Below are positions 1 through 6,815 of a stretch of 8,664 nucleotides of DNA, one piece after another. The stretch lies in assembly GCA_023391185.1 (NCBI GenBank), contig JAEWBI010000057.1, forward strand, positions 1 to 8,664, in the 5' to 3' direction. The position numbers were made by a program, and so were the translations under genes. The stretch's first letter is position 1, and the number at the start of each line of letters is the position of its first letter. The notes beneath the pieces are model-generated. The model was not told the origin of the DNA. It ran no database searches and worked only from the letters and a program-made list of their open reading frames with translations. Source of the DNA: Bacillota bacterium. GTDB lineage: Bacteria; Bacillota_I; Bacilli_A; RF39; UBA660.

Positions 1-43
1 TTTTCTCTTTTTCTTTCAATGTCCATTTTTTATTTTTATTCAT
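1..43 (-). CDS. start of an unidentified gene, cut by window edge
   Basis: Only the first 14 codons are visible. The start ATG is at 43-41 and the peptide begins MNKNKKWTLKEKEK, which is lysine-rich and hydrophilic. A strong Shine-Dalgarno sequence (GGAGG, 57-53) lies 9 bases before the ATG, and a good promoter lies just upstream at 75-103, so this looks like a real gene with its own transcription start rather than part of the phosphoketolase transcript. There is too little sequence to assign a family. Confidence 0.7.
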   Translation of the reverse strand, partial: MNKNKKWTLKEKEK

Positions 44-74
44 AAAAAAATACCTCCAAAGTTTCATTAAATAA

Positions 75-103
75 ATTATAACATTTCTGCTTTTTATTTA
101 ATA
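75..103 (-). promoter_or_regulatory. promoter for the gene leaving the left edge
   Basis: On the minus strand a consensus -10 box TATAAT (80-75) is preceded by TGT, giving an extended -10. The -35 region, 17 bases upstream (103-98, TATTAA), is weak. Transcription would start near 68, leaving a 5' leader of about 25 bases that contains the GGAGG site. Confidence 0.55.
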
Positions 104-159
104 TCTACTTTAAAGGTATTATAATCAATTTTCTCTTTTTTATTTTAGTAATATATTTT

Positions 160-2520
160 TTAATTGCAATCTGTTGCTTTTTTTATTTCTTCATTGAAAT
201 TGTAATTAACAATATCAGGCATATCAATACCATTTTCTCTTATATATATATTATGTTCTTCAATTTTTTCTAAACACCATTTAGTCAAGAATTCTGCTTC
301 TTTGAAATGTGGCAAATATTTTAAAGCACTTATAACTAAGTGATATCTATCTAGCTTATTTTGAACACGCATATCAAAAGGAGTTGTTATAGTTCCTTCC
401 TCATGGTAACCATGAACATGAATATTATTATTAACTCTTTTATAAACTAATTGATGAATTAAATTTGGATAACCATGAAAAGCAAAAATTATTGGTTTAG
501 ATATAGTAAACAGACGATTATATTCATCATCACTAAGTCCATGTGGATGTTGTTTATCAGATTGTAATTTCATTAAATCAACAACATTAATAACTCTTAT
601 TTTTATATTAGGAATATACTGTCTTAAAATAGTTGTTGCTCCTAGTATTTCTAATGTTGGAGTATCCCCACAACAAGCTAATATTAAATCAGGATTACCT
701 TCATCGTTTGAAGCAAAATCGAATACGCCAATTCCTTTTTTACAATGTTGTGACGCTTCTTCAATTGACATCCATTGTTGTCTTGGATGTTTACTTGCGA
801 CAATAACGTTTATATAATTTTTACTTTTAATACAATGATCAAAACATGAAAGTAATGAATTTGTATCAAATGGTAAATATATTCTTATAATGTCAGCTTT
901 TTTTGTAATTAAATGATTTAAAAAACCAGGATCTTGATGAGTAAAACCATTATGATCTTGTTGCCATACATGGCTTGTTAGAATGTAATTTAAGCTTGCT
1001 ATCTCTTTTCGCCAAGGAAGTTGTTTAGTTACCTTTAACCATTTTGCATGCTGACTTGCCATTGAATCAACTATTCTAATAAAAGCCTCATAACAATGAA
1101 AGAAACCATGCCTTCCTGTTAAAATATAACCTTCTAGCCATCCTTGACACAAATGTTCTGAAAGCATCGAATCAATGATACGACCTTCATTATTTAAGTA
1201 TTCATCTACAGAGCTAATTCTTTCTTGCCATTGTCTATCTGAGGTTTCAAACATATAATTTAAACGATTAGATAGTGCTTCATCAGGACCAAAAACTCTG
1301 AAATTATCAGGATTCATTTTTATTATATCCCTAACCATTTTGCCAAGTTCCATCATATCTTGACTAATAGTTACACCACGATCTACTTTGATTCCATAGT
1401 TTTGAAAATTAGGAACATTAAGTTCTTTTAATAACAATCCTCCATTAGAATATTCACTAAGTCCCATAGGTTTCTTTGGCTTAAGATAATCTAATCTTTT
1501 TATTAATTTTCCTTCTGAATCAAATAATTCTTCTGGTTTATAGCTTTTTAACCACTTTTCAAGCATTTTTAAATTCTCAGTATGTTCTTCATCTATTTGT
1601 AAAGGTATTTGATGTGATCTAAAAGAATTTTCTATCATCTTATTATCTACAATCTTAGGACCAGTCCAACCTTTAGGTGTCTTCAAAATTATCATTGGCC
1701 AAAGGATATTAAACCTTTTGCCTGCTCTTGCATTTTTCTGAATTTCTTTTATTTTTATTATACATTTATCGAGTGCCGTTGCCATCTTTTCATGCATAGG
1801 CATTAATTCTTTGCCTTCAACTATTATAGGTTCGTATCCGCAACCACGAAAAAAACTAATCATCTGTTTCTCTGGCATTCGACCAAAAATAGTAGGATTG
1901 CTTATTTTATACCCATTTAAATGCAAAATTGGTAAAACAGCCCCATCTTTTGAAGGATTGATAAATTTATTAGAATGCCATGAAGTGGCTAGCGGTCCTG
2001 TTTCAGCCTCGCCATCACCTACAACACATGCTACAATTAAATTTTTATTATCAAAAACAGCACCATAAGAATGAGCAAGAGAATATCCTAGTTCTCCTCC
2101 TTCATTAATGCTTCCAGGTGTTTCTGGAGCAGCATGACTTGATACTCCAAAAGGAAAACTAAACTGCTTAAAAAGTTTTTTTAGTCCTTCTTCGTTTTCT
2201 TCTATTTCAGGATATATTTTAGAGTAAGACCCCTCTAAATAAGTATGACTTACAAGAGCATTACCACCATGACCGGGACCAGAAACATATATCATATTTA
2301 AATCATATTTATTAATAATACGATTTAGATGAGTATATATAAAATTTTGTCCTGGAACTGTACCCCAGTGTCCAACTAATTTTTTCTTTATATCATCTAA
2401 TTTTAGTTCTTCCTTTAATAAAGGGTTATTTAATAGATATAGTTGACCTACTGCAATATAATTACTAGCACGATAGTAAGCATCTATATCTTTTAGCATT
2501 TTCTTAGTTAATGTTTTCAT
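160..2520 (-). CDS. xfp: phosphoketolase (xylulose-5-phosphate/fructose-6-phosphate)
   Basis: Thiamine-diphosphate enzyme that splits xylulose 5-phosphate (and in many members fructose 6-phosphate) with phosphate to acetyl phosphate plus glyceraldehyde 3-phosphate (or erythrose 4-phosphate). It acts in the cytosol in pentose catabolism. The 786 residues are full length for the family. Family hallmarks are present: GHWGT at 50-54, GPGHGG at 81-86, SSHAAPETPGS from 127, the cofactor motif GDGEAETGP at 168-176, SFRSHQ near 298-303, FGPDEA near 409-414 and DHNGFTHQDPG at 521-531. His51, His84 and His129 fit the catalytic histidines known from bifidobacterial enzymes (64, 97, 142) with a constant offset of 13. 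The frame is open 10 codons further upstream, but GGAGG (2531-2527) sits 6 bases before the ATG at 2520, which decides the start. It appears monocistronic, with its own promoter and no clear terminator downstream. By eye it is less AT-rich than the ABC operon. The balance between the two substrates cannot be read from sequence. Confidence 0.97.
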   Translation of the reverse strand: MKTLTKKMLKDIDAYYRASNYIAVGQLYLLNNPLLKEELKLDDIKKKLVGHWGTVPGQNFIYTHLNRIINKYDLNMIYVSGPGHGGNALVSHTYLEGSYSKIYPEIEENEEGLKKLFKQFSFPFGVSSHAAPETPGSINEGGELGYSLAHSYGAVFDNKNLIVACVVGDGEAETGPLATSWHSNKFINPSKDGAVLPILHLNGYKISNPTIFGRMPEKQMISFFRGCGYEPIIVEGKELMPMHEKMATALDKCIIKIKEIQKNARAGKRFNILWPMIILKTPKGWTGPKIVDNKMIENSFRSHQIPLQIDEEHTENLKMLEKWLKSYKPEELFDSEGKLIKRLDYLKPKKPMGLSEYSNGGLLLKELNVPNFQNYGIKVDRGVTISQDMMELGKMVRDIIKMNPDNFRVFGPDEALSNRLNYMFETSDRQWQERISSVDEYLNNEGRIIDSMLSEHLCQGWLEGYILTGRHGFFHCYEAFIRIVDSMASQHAKWLKVTKQLPWRKEIASLNYILTSHVWQQDHNGFTHQDPGFLNHLITKKADIIRIYLPFDTNSLLSCFDHCIKSKNYINVIVASKHPRQQWMSIEEASQHCKKGIGVFDFASNDEGNPDLILACCGDTPTLEILGATTILRQYIPNIKIRVINVVDLMKLQSDKQHPHGLSDDEYNRLFTISKPIIFAFHGYPNLIHQLVYKRVNNNIHVHGYHEEGTITTPFDMRVQNKLDRYHLVISALKYLPHFKEAEFLTKWCLEKIEEHNIYIRENGIDMPDIVNYNFNEEIKKATDCN

Positions 2521-2545
2521 ATTAAGCCTCCAATTATACAGTAAT

Positions 2546-2574
2546 ATCATATCACAAATTTACTACTTATTTAA
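2546..2574 (-). promoter_or_regulatory. probable xfp promoter
   Basis: A -10 box TATGAT (2551-2546) is preceded by TGA, giving an extended -10. The -35 region at 2574-2569 (TTAAAT) is poor. Transcription would start near 2539, about 20 bases before the start codon and just upstream of GGAGG. A closer TATAAT at about 2533-2538 is too near the ribosome binding site to serve. I saw no convincing catabolite-repression or sugar-repressor palindrome here. Confidence 0.4.
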
Positions 2575-2604
2575 ATTATATTATTAAAAATAGAAATTAT
2601 ATAA

Positions 2605-2712
2605 TTAGAATCCTGTTTCAAATCTGTTCTTATTTTTCTCTATTTTTTCAAGACAACCAGCAATTATTTCTTGTTTATTACTATTTTCATAAACATATTT
2701 GTAATATTTCAT
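2605..2712 (-). CDS. 35-residue hypothetical protein, possible fragment
   Basis: A short ORF starts with ATG at 2712, 17 bases after the stop of the acetyltransferase gene, with AGAGG ending 4 bases before the start. The peptide begins MKYYKYVYENSNKQEI and ends NRFETGF. It is charged, has one cysteine, and shows no membrane segment or signal peptide. Position and spacing suggest cotranscription with the acetyltransferase. I do not recognise it. It could be a genuine small protein or the N-terminal remnant of a longer gene: the surroundings (broken VOC gene, coding debris) show decay, and I found no continuation in another frame after the stop. Confidence 0.4.
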   Translation of the reverse strand: MKYYKYVYENSNKQEIIAGCLEKIEKNKNRFETGF

Positions 2713-2729
2713 AATTCCTCTTCTTAAAT

Positions 2730-2990
2730 TTATCCTATTACTAAATCTTTGTACTCTTCTTTTGCCAACTTTTCTTTAGCATATGAGCAGATAGGTATAA
2801 TCTTTTTATTATTTTGTCTAGCATATTCTACCACTTTTTCAAGCAGTAATGCCGCAATTCCTTGACCTCGTAATTTTTCACTTACATATGTATGGTCTAT
2901 AGTTATATTGCCTTCATCAATAAAATGTATCTCAGCATCGGGGTTATCAATATTACCTATATAAAAACAATCTTTTCCTTCTTTAATCAT
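2730..2990 (-). CDS. small GNAT-type N-acetyltransferase (COG2388/NATD1-like)
   Basis: Predicted cytosolic acetyl-CoA-dependent acetyltransferase of the short, single-domain class related to YjdJ and eukaryotic NATD1; the acceptor is unknown. The 86 residues fit the family's usual length of about 90. The acetyl-CoA binding loop RGQGIA is at 41-46, preceded by the typical strand IDHTYVSEKL (31-40) and followed by a helix (47-60) and the strand IIPICSYA (64-71) with a conserved cysteine (Cys68). The frame is open to an upstream ATG at 3026, but GGAAGG at 3002-2997 lies 6 bases before the ATG at 2990, so the shorter form is preferred. It lies just downstream of a broken VOC gene and upstream of a 35-codon ORF. 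No strong promoter was found. Confidence 0.85.
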   Translation of the reverse strand: MIKEGKDCFYIGNIDNPDAEIHFIDEGNITIDHTYVSEKLRGQGIAALLLEKVVEYARQNNKKIIPICSYAKEKLAKEEYKDLVIG

Positions 2991-3035
2991 AAAAATCCTT
3001 CCTTTATAAAACTTTTTATTTAACATACTTCATAA

Positions 3036-3200
3036 TTAATTTTTAACAAAAGAACCTATTTCAATTAAGTTTCCCTCTGGATCAGAAATATAGCAAGTGC
3101 GTTGTCCCCATGGTTCTGTTACTGGTTCTAAAACTGGTAGAGCACCCTTTGAAATTACTTCTTCGACCTTTTTGTCTACTTCATTATAATTTTTTACACT
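3036..3200 (-). pseudogene. C-terminal remnant of a VOC/glyoxalase-family protein
   Basis: A minus-strand frame without a start codon encodes 54 residues ending at TAA (3038-3036). It carries the classic end of the vicinal-oxygen-chelate fold: EVISKGALPVLEP, then PWGQRTCYISDPEGNLIEIG and a short tail. The glutamate in LIEIG is the usual metal ligand of the second half-domain. Full proteins of this type have about 115-130 residues, so the first half is missing. Upstream the frame is closed by TGA (3212-3210), and the sequence changes character exactly where an IS-end-like motif begins. The gene was probably truncated by insertion or deletion. Confidence 0.85.
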
Positions 3201-3312
3201 TAGGCTGTTTCAAAATAATCATTTATATTTTTTACATAATTGAAATTCTTATTTGTCATTGCTTCAAGATCAGTTCTTCTGTATCAGTAACAAATATACC
3301 AGACTCACCTTA
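3201..3312 (-). pseudogene. coding debris, possible insertion-sequence end
   Basis: At the break of the VOC gene the plus strand reads GGCTGTTTCAAAAT (3203-3216), which resembles the terminal inverted repeats of several transposon families. On the minus strand two frames join to give a coding-like stretch: GESGIFVTDTEEL (from 3309) in one frame, then DLEAMTNKNFNYVKN and ...DYFETA in another (3271-3200), stopping at TAA inside the repeat-like motif. A protein that ends inside an element's terminal repeat is common for transposases. The family is not recognised, no start codon is present, the frame is shifted once, and I found no matching opposite end. This is inference from the shape of the junction. 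Confidence 0.35.
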
Positions 3313-3401
3313 TATTATATTCTTTTTAATTTTAATTTATTTATTTGACATATTCTCTTTAGCAAAACAACAAATTAACATTTTTGTCATTAATTTTTTT
3401 C

Positions 3402-3421
3402 GACATACATATCGTATAGTC
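3402..3421. promoter_or_regulatory. imperfect dyad, possible operator
   Basis: GACATAC (3402-3408) and GTATAGTC (3414-3421) face each other across ATATC. The arms pair as GAC-ATAC against GTAT-GTC with one extra base in the right arm. This spacing is of the kind bound by TetR- or MerR-type dimers. No intact gene starts beside it, so it may be a leftover of a lost gene. Confidence 0.25.
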
Positions 3422-3504
3422 TAACTTAAATTTTTGTTTTATTATATAAAACTCTGAAAATAGCAGTTTTTCTTTATTTTAACTATGCATAGCAATATCC
3501 TCTA

Positions 3505-3558
3505 CTAAATAATAATAAATTTATAATGTTTATAAATTTCTTTTACCTTAACTTTCAT
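3505..3558 (-). CDS. 17-codon ORF with strong ribosome binding site
   Basis: ATG at 3558 follows AAGGAG (3572-3567) by 8 bases, one of the best ribosome binding sites in the window. The peptide MKVKVKEIYKHYKFIII is strongly basic with a hydrophobic end and stops at two consecutive TAG codons (3507-3502). After the stops the same frame continues for about 19 codons (RILLCIVKIKKN...), so it may be the head of a broken gene. A perfect palindrome lies about 30 bases upstream. No family is recognised. Confidence 0.35.
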   Translation of the reverse strand: MKVKVKEIYKHYKFIII

Positions 3559-3586
3559 ATATATAACTCCTTATTTATTATCAAAG

Positions 3587-3600
3587 TTGTAATATTACAA
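3587..3600. promoter_or_regulatory. perfect 14-bp palindrome, operator-like
   Basis: TTGTAATATTACAA is identical on both strands. It lies 14 bases upstream of the AAGGAG site of the 17-codon ORF, and GATAAT, a possible -10 box, sits between them on the minus strand. The position is right for a repressor site over a promoter. The bound regulator cannot be named. Confidence 0.4.
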
Positions 3601-3712
3601 TGGAAATACTTTTCTATACATACTAAAAAGTTTGATTTTTATATCAATATGGCATCCTACCAAGAACATCAAAATTTTTTCTAAGGTTTTTTATAAAATA
3701 AATTTATAGTTT

Positions 3713-3748
3713 ATTATTTTTTATTAATATATTATTTTTTATTAATAT
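3713..3748. repeat. 18-bp perfect tandem repeat, two copies
   Basis: The unit ATTATTTTTTATTAATAT occurs twice with no gap (3713-3730 and 3731-3748), followed by a degenerate A/T run. It lies downstream of the ABC operon terminator. It is low complexity and could have arisen by slippage. Confidence 0.7.
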
Positions 3749-3815
3749 ATTTTTTTTTATAAATTATAAAAAGTCCACATATTTTATCTTCTTTCTGATT
3801 ACTATAATATATAAT

Positions 3816-3847
3816 AAAATATAAAAAGCAGTCTCTATTGACCGCTT
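3816..3847 (-). terminator. rho-independent terminator of the ABC operon
   Basis: On the minus strand AAGCGGTC (3847-3840), a 6-base loop AATAGA and GACTGCTT (3833-3826) form an 8-bp stem with one G-U pair, followed by a U-rich run. It begins 13 bases after the stop codon of the ATPase gene, so the ATPase is the last gene of the operon. Confidence 0.8.
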
Positions 3848-3860
3848 ACTTCATTAAATA

Positions 3861-4496
3861 CTAAAATTTGTTAATTATTCCTTCATCAAATTCGTAAATT
3901 ATATCACAAAAATTTTCTATATCCTCTTTAATATGTGAAGCAATAAATATAATTTTATCATTTTTGATTTTTTTTAAGTGATCTCTAATTTTATTTGCTG
4001 TTTTATTCTCTATACCATTAAAAGGTTCATCAAAAATCATAAATTTAGGATTTTCCATTAAAACTTGAGCAATTCCTAGTTTTTGCTTCATCCCTAAAGA
4101 ATATTTTTTATAATTTTTATCTTTATCTTCATATAAATTGACTATTTTTAAGGAATCTATAATATCATTATCAGTGATTTTATTTTGAATAGAAGCTAAT
4201 AGTTTTAAATTTTCAAAACCAGTTAAATCCGGTAAAAATGAAGGATTTTCTATTAATGCTCTCATTGATGGTGGAAATCTTCCATTTAAGTTATAATTTT
4301 CTCCATCAATTTTAATTTCTCCTGATGTTGGATTATAAAATGAGCAAATCATTTTTAAAAAAACTGTTTTGCCAGAGCCATTTCTTCCAACAAATCCATA
4401 AATATTACCTTTATTAAAAGTTACACTTATATCATTTATTATTATATTATTATCAAATTCTTTAGTTACATTTTTAACATCTATCATTAATATCAT
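3861..4496 (-). CDS. ABC transporter ATP-binding protein (BcrA/YydI-like)
   Basis: Cytosolic ATPase that would drive the membrane proteins encoded just upstream. All nucleotide-binding motifs are present in 211 residues: Walker A GRNGSGKT (37-44), signature YSLGMKQK (132-139), Walker B FMIFDEP (152-158, Asp156 and Glu157) and the switch His188 in IASH. The Q-loop position holds glutamate in ALIENPSFLPDLTGFENL (80-97), as in ATPases of the bacitracin/lantibiotic self-protection class; the signature has Met in place of the usual Gln. The short length, without a C-terminal extension, also fits that class and YydI. Its ATG overlaps the preceding stop as ATGA (4-base overlap), implying translational coupling; an alternative start is Met4 at 4487. 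The substrate cannot be read from the ATPase. Resistance, peptide export or lantibiotic-like immunity are all possible. Confidence 0.92.
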   Translation of the reverse strand: MILMIDVKNVTKEFDNNIIINDISVTFNKGNIYGFVGRNGSGKTVFLKMICSFYNPTSGEIKIDGENYNLNGRFPPSMRALIENPSFLPDLTGFENLKLLASIQNKITDNDIIDSLKIVNLYEDKDKNYKKYSLGMKQKLGIAQVLMENPKFMIFDEPFNGIENKTANKIRDHLKKIKNDKIIFIASHIKEDIENFCDIIYEFDEGIINKF

Positions 4497-5134
4497 CTTC
4501 TTTCTAGCAATTTATTTCTCTTTATTAAGTGGATAATAAGTATAAAAATAACAATTAATTCCATTATTAGAAATAAATACGAAATTTCAACAATATTTAC
4601 TCCAATAAAAACATTTAAAAAAACAAATAATAACAATGAGAACATTTCTTTATAATTAGCGAACATTAATATTAAAAATAACGATTCAAGTAAAAAATAT
4701 AGATATCCTTTCATTAAAATAATTATATAATTAAATATTTGTATATTAAACAAAATACTAAAAAATAAAATCTTTACTGCAAATAATACAAAAATAATAA
4801 CTGCCAAGAATGTTAATTTATGCGCAATCCATTTGCTTATTTTAATTCTTAAAAAAATAAACTCTTTTTGATAATTCAAATCATTAAAAAATAATAAGTA
4901 TGTAATATATATATAAGCGAATAAGGAAATCAAACAGATAATTATTGCAATAATATTATTAGTTTCTATTTCGATATTTAATGAAAAAATATTCAATATT
5001 GTATACTCATTTATATCTATATTAGATACCTTTAACAAAATTCCATATATTATAATTGGTACAAAATAAAAGAAAAATATTGATTTGAAATTTTTTTTGA
5101 AGGTTGCTAAATCGTTAATGATTAAAAATTTCAT
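4493..5134 (-). CDS. membrane protein, probable ABC permease subunit (213 aa)
   Basis: Very hydrophobic protein with about six predicted membrane segments (about 18-35, 60-83, 106-130, 136-158, 163-180, 184-203) and a basic tail (IKRNKLLERR), which favours a cytosolic C terminus. Between segments 2 and 3 a cytosolic loop reads FLRIKISKWIAHK (94-106). This resembles the loop of the neighbouring 245-residue protein and suggests remote relationship. The start overlaps the upstream stop by 4 bases (ATGA), and its own stop overlaps the ATPase start, so it is translationally coupled on both sides. I recognise no named family with certainty. The context makes it a permease subunit of the ABC complex. 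Confidence 0.75.
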   Translation of the reverse strand: MKFLIINDLATFKKNFKSIFFFYFVPIIIYGILLKVSNIDINEYTILNIFSLNIEIETNNIIAIIICLISLFAYIYITYLLFFNDLNYQKEFIFLRIKISKWIAHKLTFLAVIIFVLFAVKILFFSILFNIQIFNYIIILMKGYLYFLLESLFLILMFANYKEMFSLLLFVFLNVFIGVNIVEISYLFLIMELIVIFILIIHLIKRNKLLERR

Positions 5135-5868
5135 TTTATTTCACCATTTTTAACCTTGAAAATTGTAAATTTATATATGAATAATACTACAATGAAAGAA
5201 AATAGTATAAATTTAATAATTGTCACTAATTCAATAGTAAAACTAGAGTAATATTGCATTTTTAAATGATTCCAATATAACATTTGCATTACATTGCTAG
5301 TATCATCAACTTTTAATATATAAGATATCCCTAATGGAAATACACAAATTAAACCATTTATAATTAATGATATTTTACTGCCAAATAACTTCATAATAGA
5401 TAAAAACAAATAAATTAAAAAAGTATATACTAACAAATGCTTAAAAATTATAAAAAGTGAATAAATTAAATTTGAAAAGCTGTAATTCATATATGAATAG
5501 ATAGTAATATTATCTGCAAATAAATTTAAAAAAGTGAATAAAAATATAAGATTAACTGTAAAAATAATTAAATTGACAGTAAGAACATATTTTAATTGAA
5601 ACCAGTAGTACTGTTTTTTTGATTTCATTCTTTGTATAACGTAATGCGAAGAATCGCAGTTAATCATAGTACTAATTGTGCATATTAAAAATATAACTGA
5701 TAAAATTGCTGTATACATATTATTACAAACAATAGTTAAAAAAGCACTTATGAAATCTATATTTGGAGAATAAATTAACACCATTATAAAATTATATAAA
5801 GCTAATAAAGATATACATGATAGTATTTTACTTGTTTCTAAAAAATTTATTAAAATATTTTTATTCAT
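5131..5868 (-). CDS. membrane protein, probable ABC permease subunit (245 aa)
   Basis: About six predicted membrane segments (roughly 16-34, 39-66, 96-118, 136-159, 164-184, 214-236). The loop after segment 2 reads YVIQRMKSKKQYYWFQLK (76-93), a basic-aromatic cytosolic loop typical of small permeases paired with BcrA/YydI-like ATPases (YydJ and DUF2705-type proteins are comparable; this is inference). The ATG at 5868 lies within the last codons of the upstream gene (8-base overlap). A TTG two codons earlier would also be in frame but has no better ribosome binding site. No strong Shine-Dalgarno sequence precedes either, so translation probably depends on coupling. The stop overlaps the next start by 4 bases. 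Confidence 0.78.
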   Translation of the reverse strand: MNKNILINFLETSKILSCISLLALYNFIMVLIYSPNIDFISAFLTIVCNNMYTAILSVIFLICTISTMINCDSSHYVIQRMKSKKQYYWFQLKYVLTVNLIIFTVNLIFLFTFLNLFADNITIYSYMNYSFSNLIYSLFIIFKHLLVYTFLIYLFLSIMKLFGSKISLIINGLICVFPLGISYILKVDDTSNVMQMLYWNHLKMQYYSSFTIELVTIIKFILFSFIVVLFIYKFTIFKVKNGEIK

Positions 5869-6772
5869 TCGCAATCATAACACTTTCTTTATTTGAATAA
5901 CTTTTGTTTATCATAAAAGCAGTTACTGAAAAAAATATAAAATTTATAAATAATAATAAAATCGGATATTTTATTCCATTCATAGACCAAAAAGATTGGA
6001 AATTAAAATATTCTACAAAACTAGTTATGTTTAAGATTCTTTTTAGTAAAATTTGTCCAATCACACCTTCACTAAATAACCACAAACACATATAAATTAA
6101 AAACGAGTATACTGTTGATAAGATAATATTATTATTTTTCTTTATCATTAAAAAGCCAATATTAATTATAAACATAAAATGTAAAATTGGTATAAGTAAA
6201 TATATTATAATATTAAACCAAAAATTTTCAAAAAAGGTTAATTCTATAATATAGTCGTAGTTAGCCATCGAATATTTATAATCAAAATTACCAAAAATAA
6301 CAAAGACTGTTAAGAACACCAAAACAGAAATTGCTGGTATTATTAGACCTAACAAATAAGTTCTTAATCTTTCTTTTTTTATAAAATTATAATAATCGGT
6401 TCTCAAATATATATTTTTTAAATATCCATTTTTAAAGTATTTACTGATATTTAATAAGGAACAAAATAAAATTAATAAAGGCAATAGAAAATGAATCATC
6501 TTAACACCTTTACCAAGCAACATAATTTCAAAAAAAATATAAGTAGCATCTGGTTTTTGTTCTGGATCAGTGAGTATTTTCCACTCACAATATTCTCTTT
6601 CATCACTTTCTTTATTTAATTCTAAAATTTGATTACATCTTATTATTTCATTTTTTGCATCTTCTATATTTATACTGTATTGTTTATTATAATTAAATAT
6701 TAATGCAAAATAAAAAACCAATAATATAACAAACAACATAATAAATGACAAATATTTTTTGTTTTTTTTCAT
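5861..6772 (-). CDS. membrane protein with external loop, probable ABC permease subunit (303 aa)
   Basis: Largest membrane protein of the operon. One N-terminal membrane segment (about 8-27) is followed by a roughly 60-residue charged region (28-88), predicted outside the cell, that contains Cys46 and Cys62. Five further segments follow near 92-110, 138-160, 185-210, 216-236 and 268-287. The loop YLRTDYYNFIKKERLR (122-137) recalls the basic-aromatic loops of the two smaller permeases. The start is set by GAGG (6781-6778), 5 bases before the ATG. It follows the secreted-protein gene by 43 bases with no clear terminator between, and its end overlaps the next gene. The external loop could contact the secreted product or an external ligand; this is inference. 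No named family is recognised with certainty; DUF2705-like is a guess. Confidence 0.78.
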   Translation of the reverse strand: MKKNKKYLSFIMLFVILLVFYFALIFNYNKQYSINIEDAKNEIIRCNQILELNKESDEREYCEWKILTDPEQKPDATYIFFEIMLLGKGVKMIHFLLPLLILFCSLLNISKYFKNGYLKNIYLRTDYYNFIKKERLRTYLLGLIIPAISVLVFLTVFVIFGNFDYKYSMANYDYIIELTFFENFWFNIIIYLLIPILHFMFIINIGFLMIKKNNNIILSTVYSFLIYMCLWLFSEGVIGQILLKRILNITSFVEYFNFQSFWSMNGIKYPILLLFINFIFFSVTAFMINKSYSNKESVMIANE

Positions 6773-6815
6773 TTTAACCTCACAAAAATTTGAAAGAGGA
6801 ATAAAAATTTAATAA

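Larger units (their letters stand above)
3313..3819. other. AT-rich gene-poor stretch with decayed sequence
   Basis: About 500 bases without a substantial gene. It contains an imperfect dyad (3402-3421), a 17-codon ORF with a strong ribosome binding site (3505-3558), a perfect 14-bp palindrome (3587-3600) and an 18-bp tandem repeat (3713-3748). A further minus-strand frame reading MFLVGCHIDIKIKLF... ends near 3603 but has no ribosome binding site. The rest is low-complexity A/T. Confidence 0.6.

Noticed and set aside
1811..2068. Plus-strand open frame of 85 codons
   Set aside because: Lies entirely antisense to conserved phosphoketolase codons, and its product matches no recognisable pattern.
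3110..3424. Plus-strand open frame of 104 codons
   Set aside because: Antisense to the VOC remnant and then crosses low-complexity A/T sequence; the apparent hydrophobic protein is a by-product of composition, and no ribosome binding site precedes it.
3600..3680. Minus-strand frame of about 24 codons starting MFLVGCHIDIK, resembling a small peptide
   Set aside because: No Shine-Dalgarno sequence before the ATG and no supporting context; likely chance.
3713..3748. Two direct repeats as a CRISPR array
   Set aside because: The copies are adjacent without a spacer and consist only of A and T.
5904..6095. Plus-strand open frame of 63 codons
   Set aside because: Shadow of the 303-residue membrane protein gene on the other strand, without a ribosome binding site.
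6773..6815. Terminator between the secreted-protein gene and the first permease
   Set aside because: AAATTT-type repeats are present but no G/C-containing stem with a U-run forms, so read-through is assumed.
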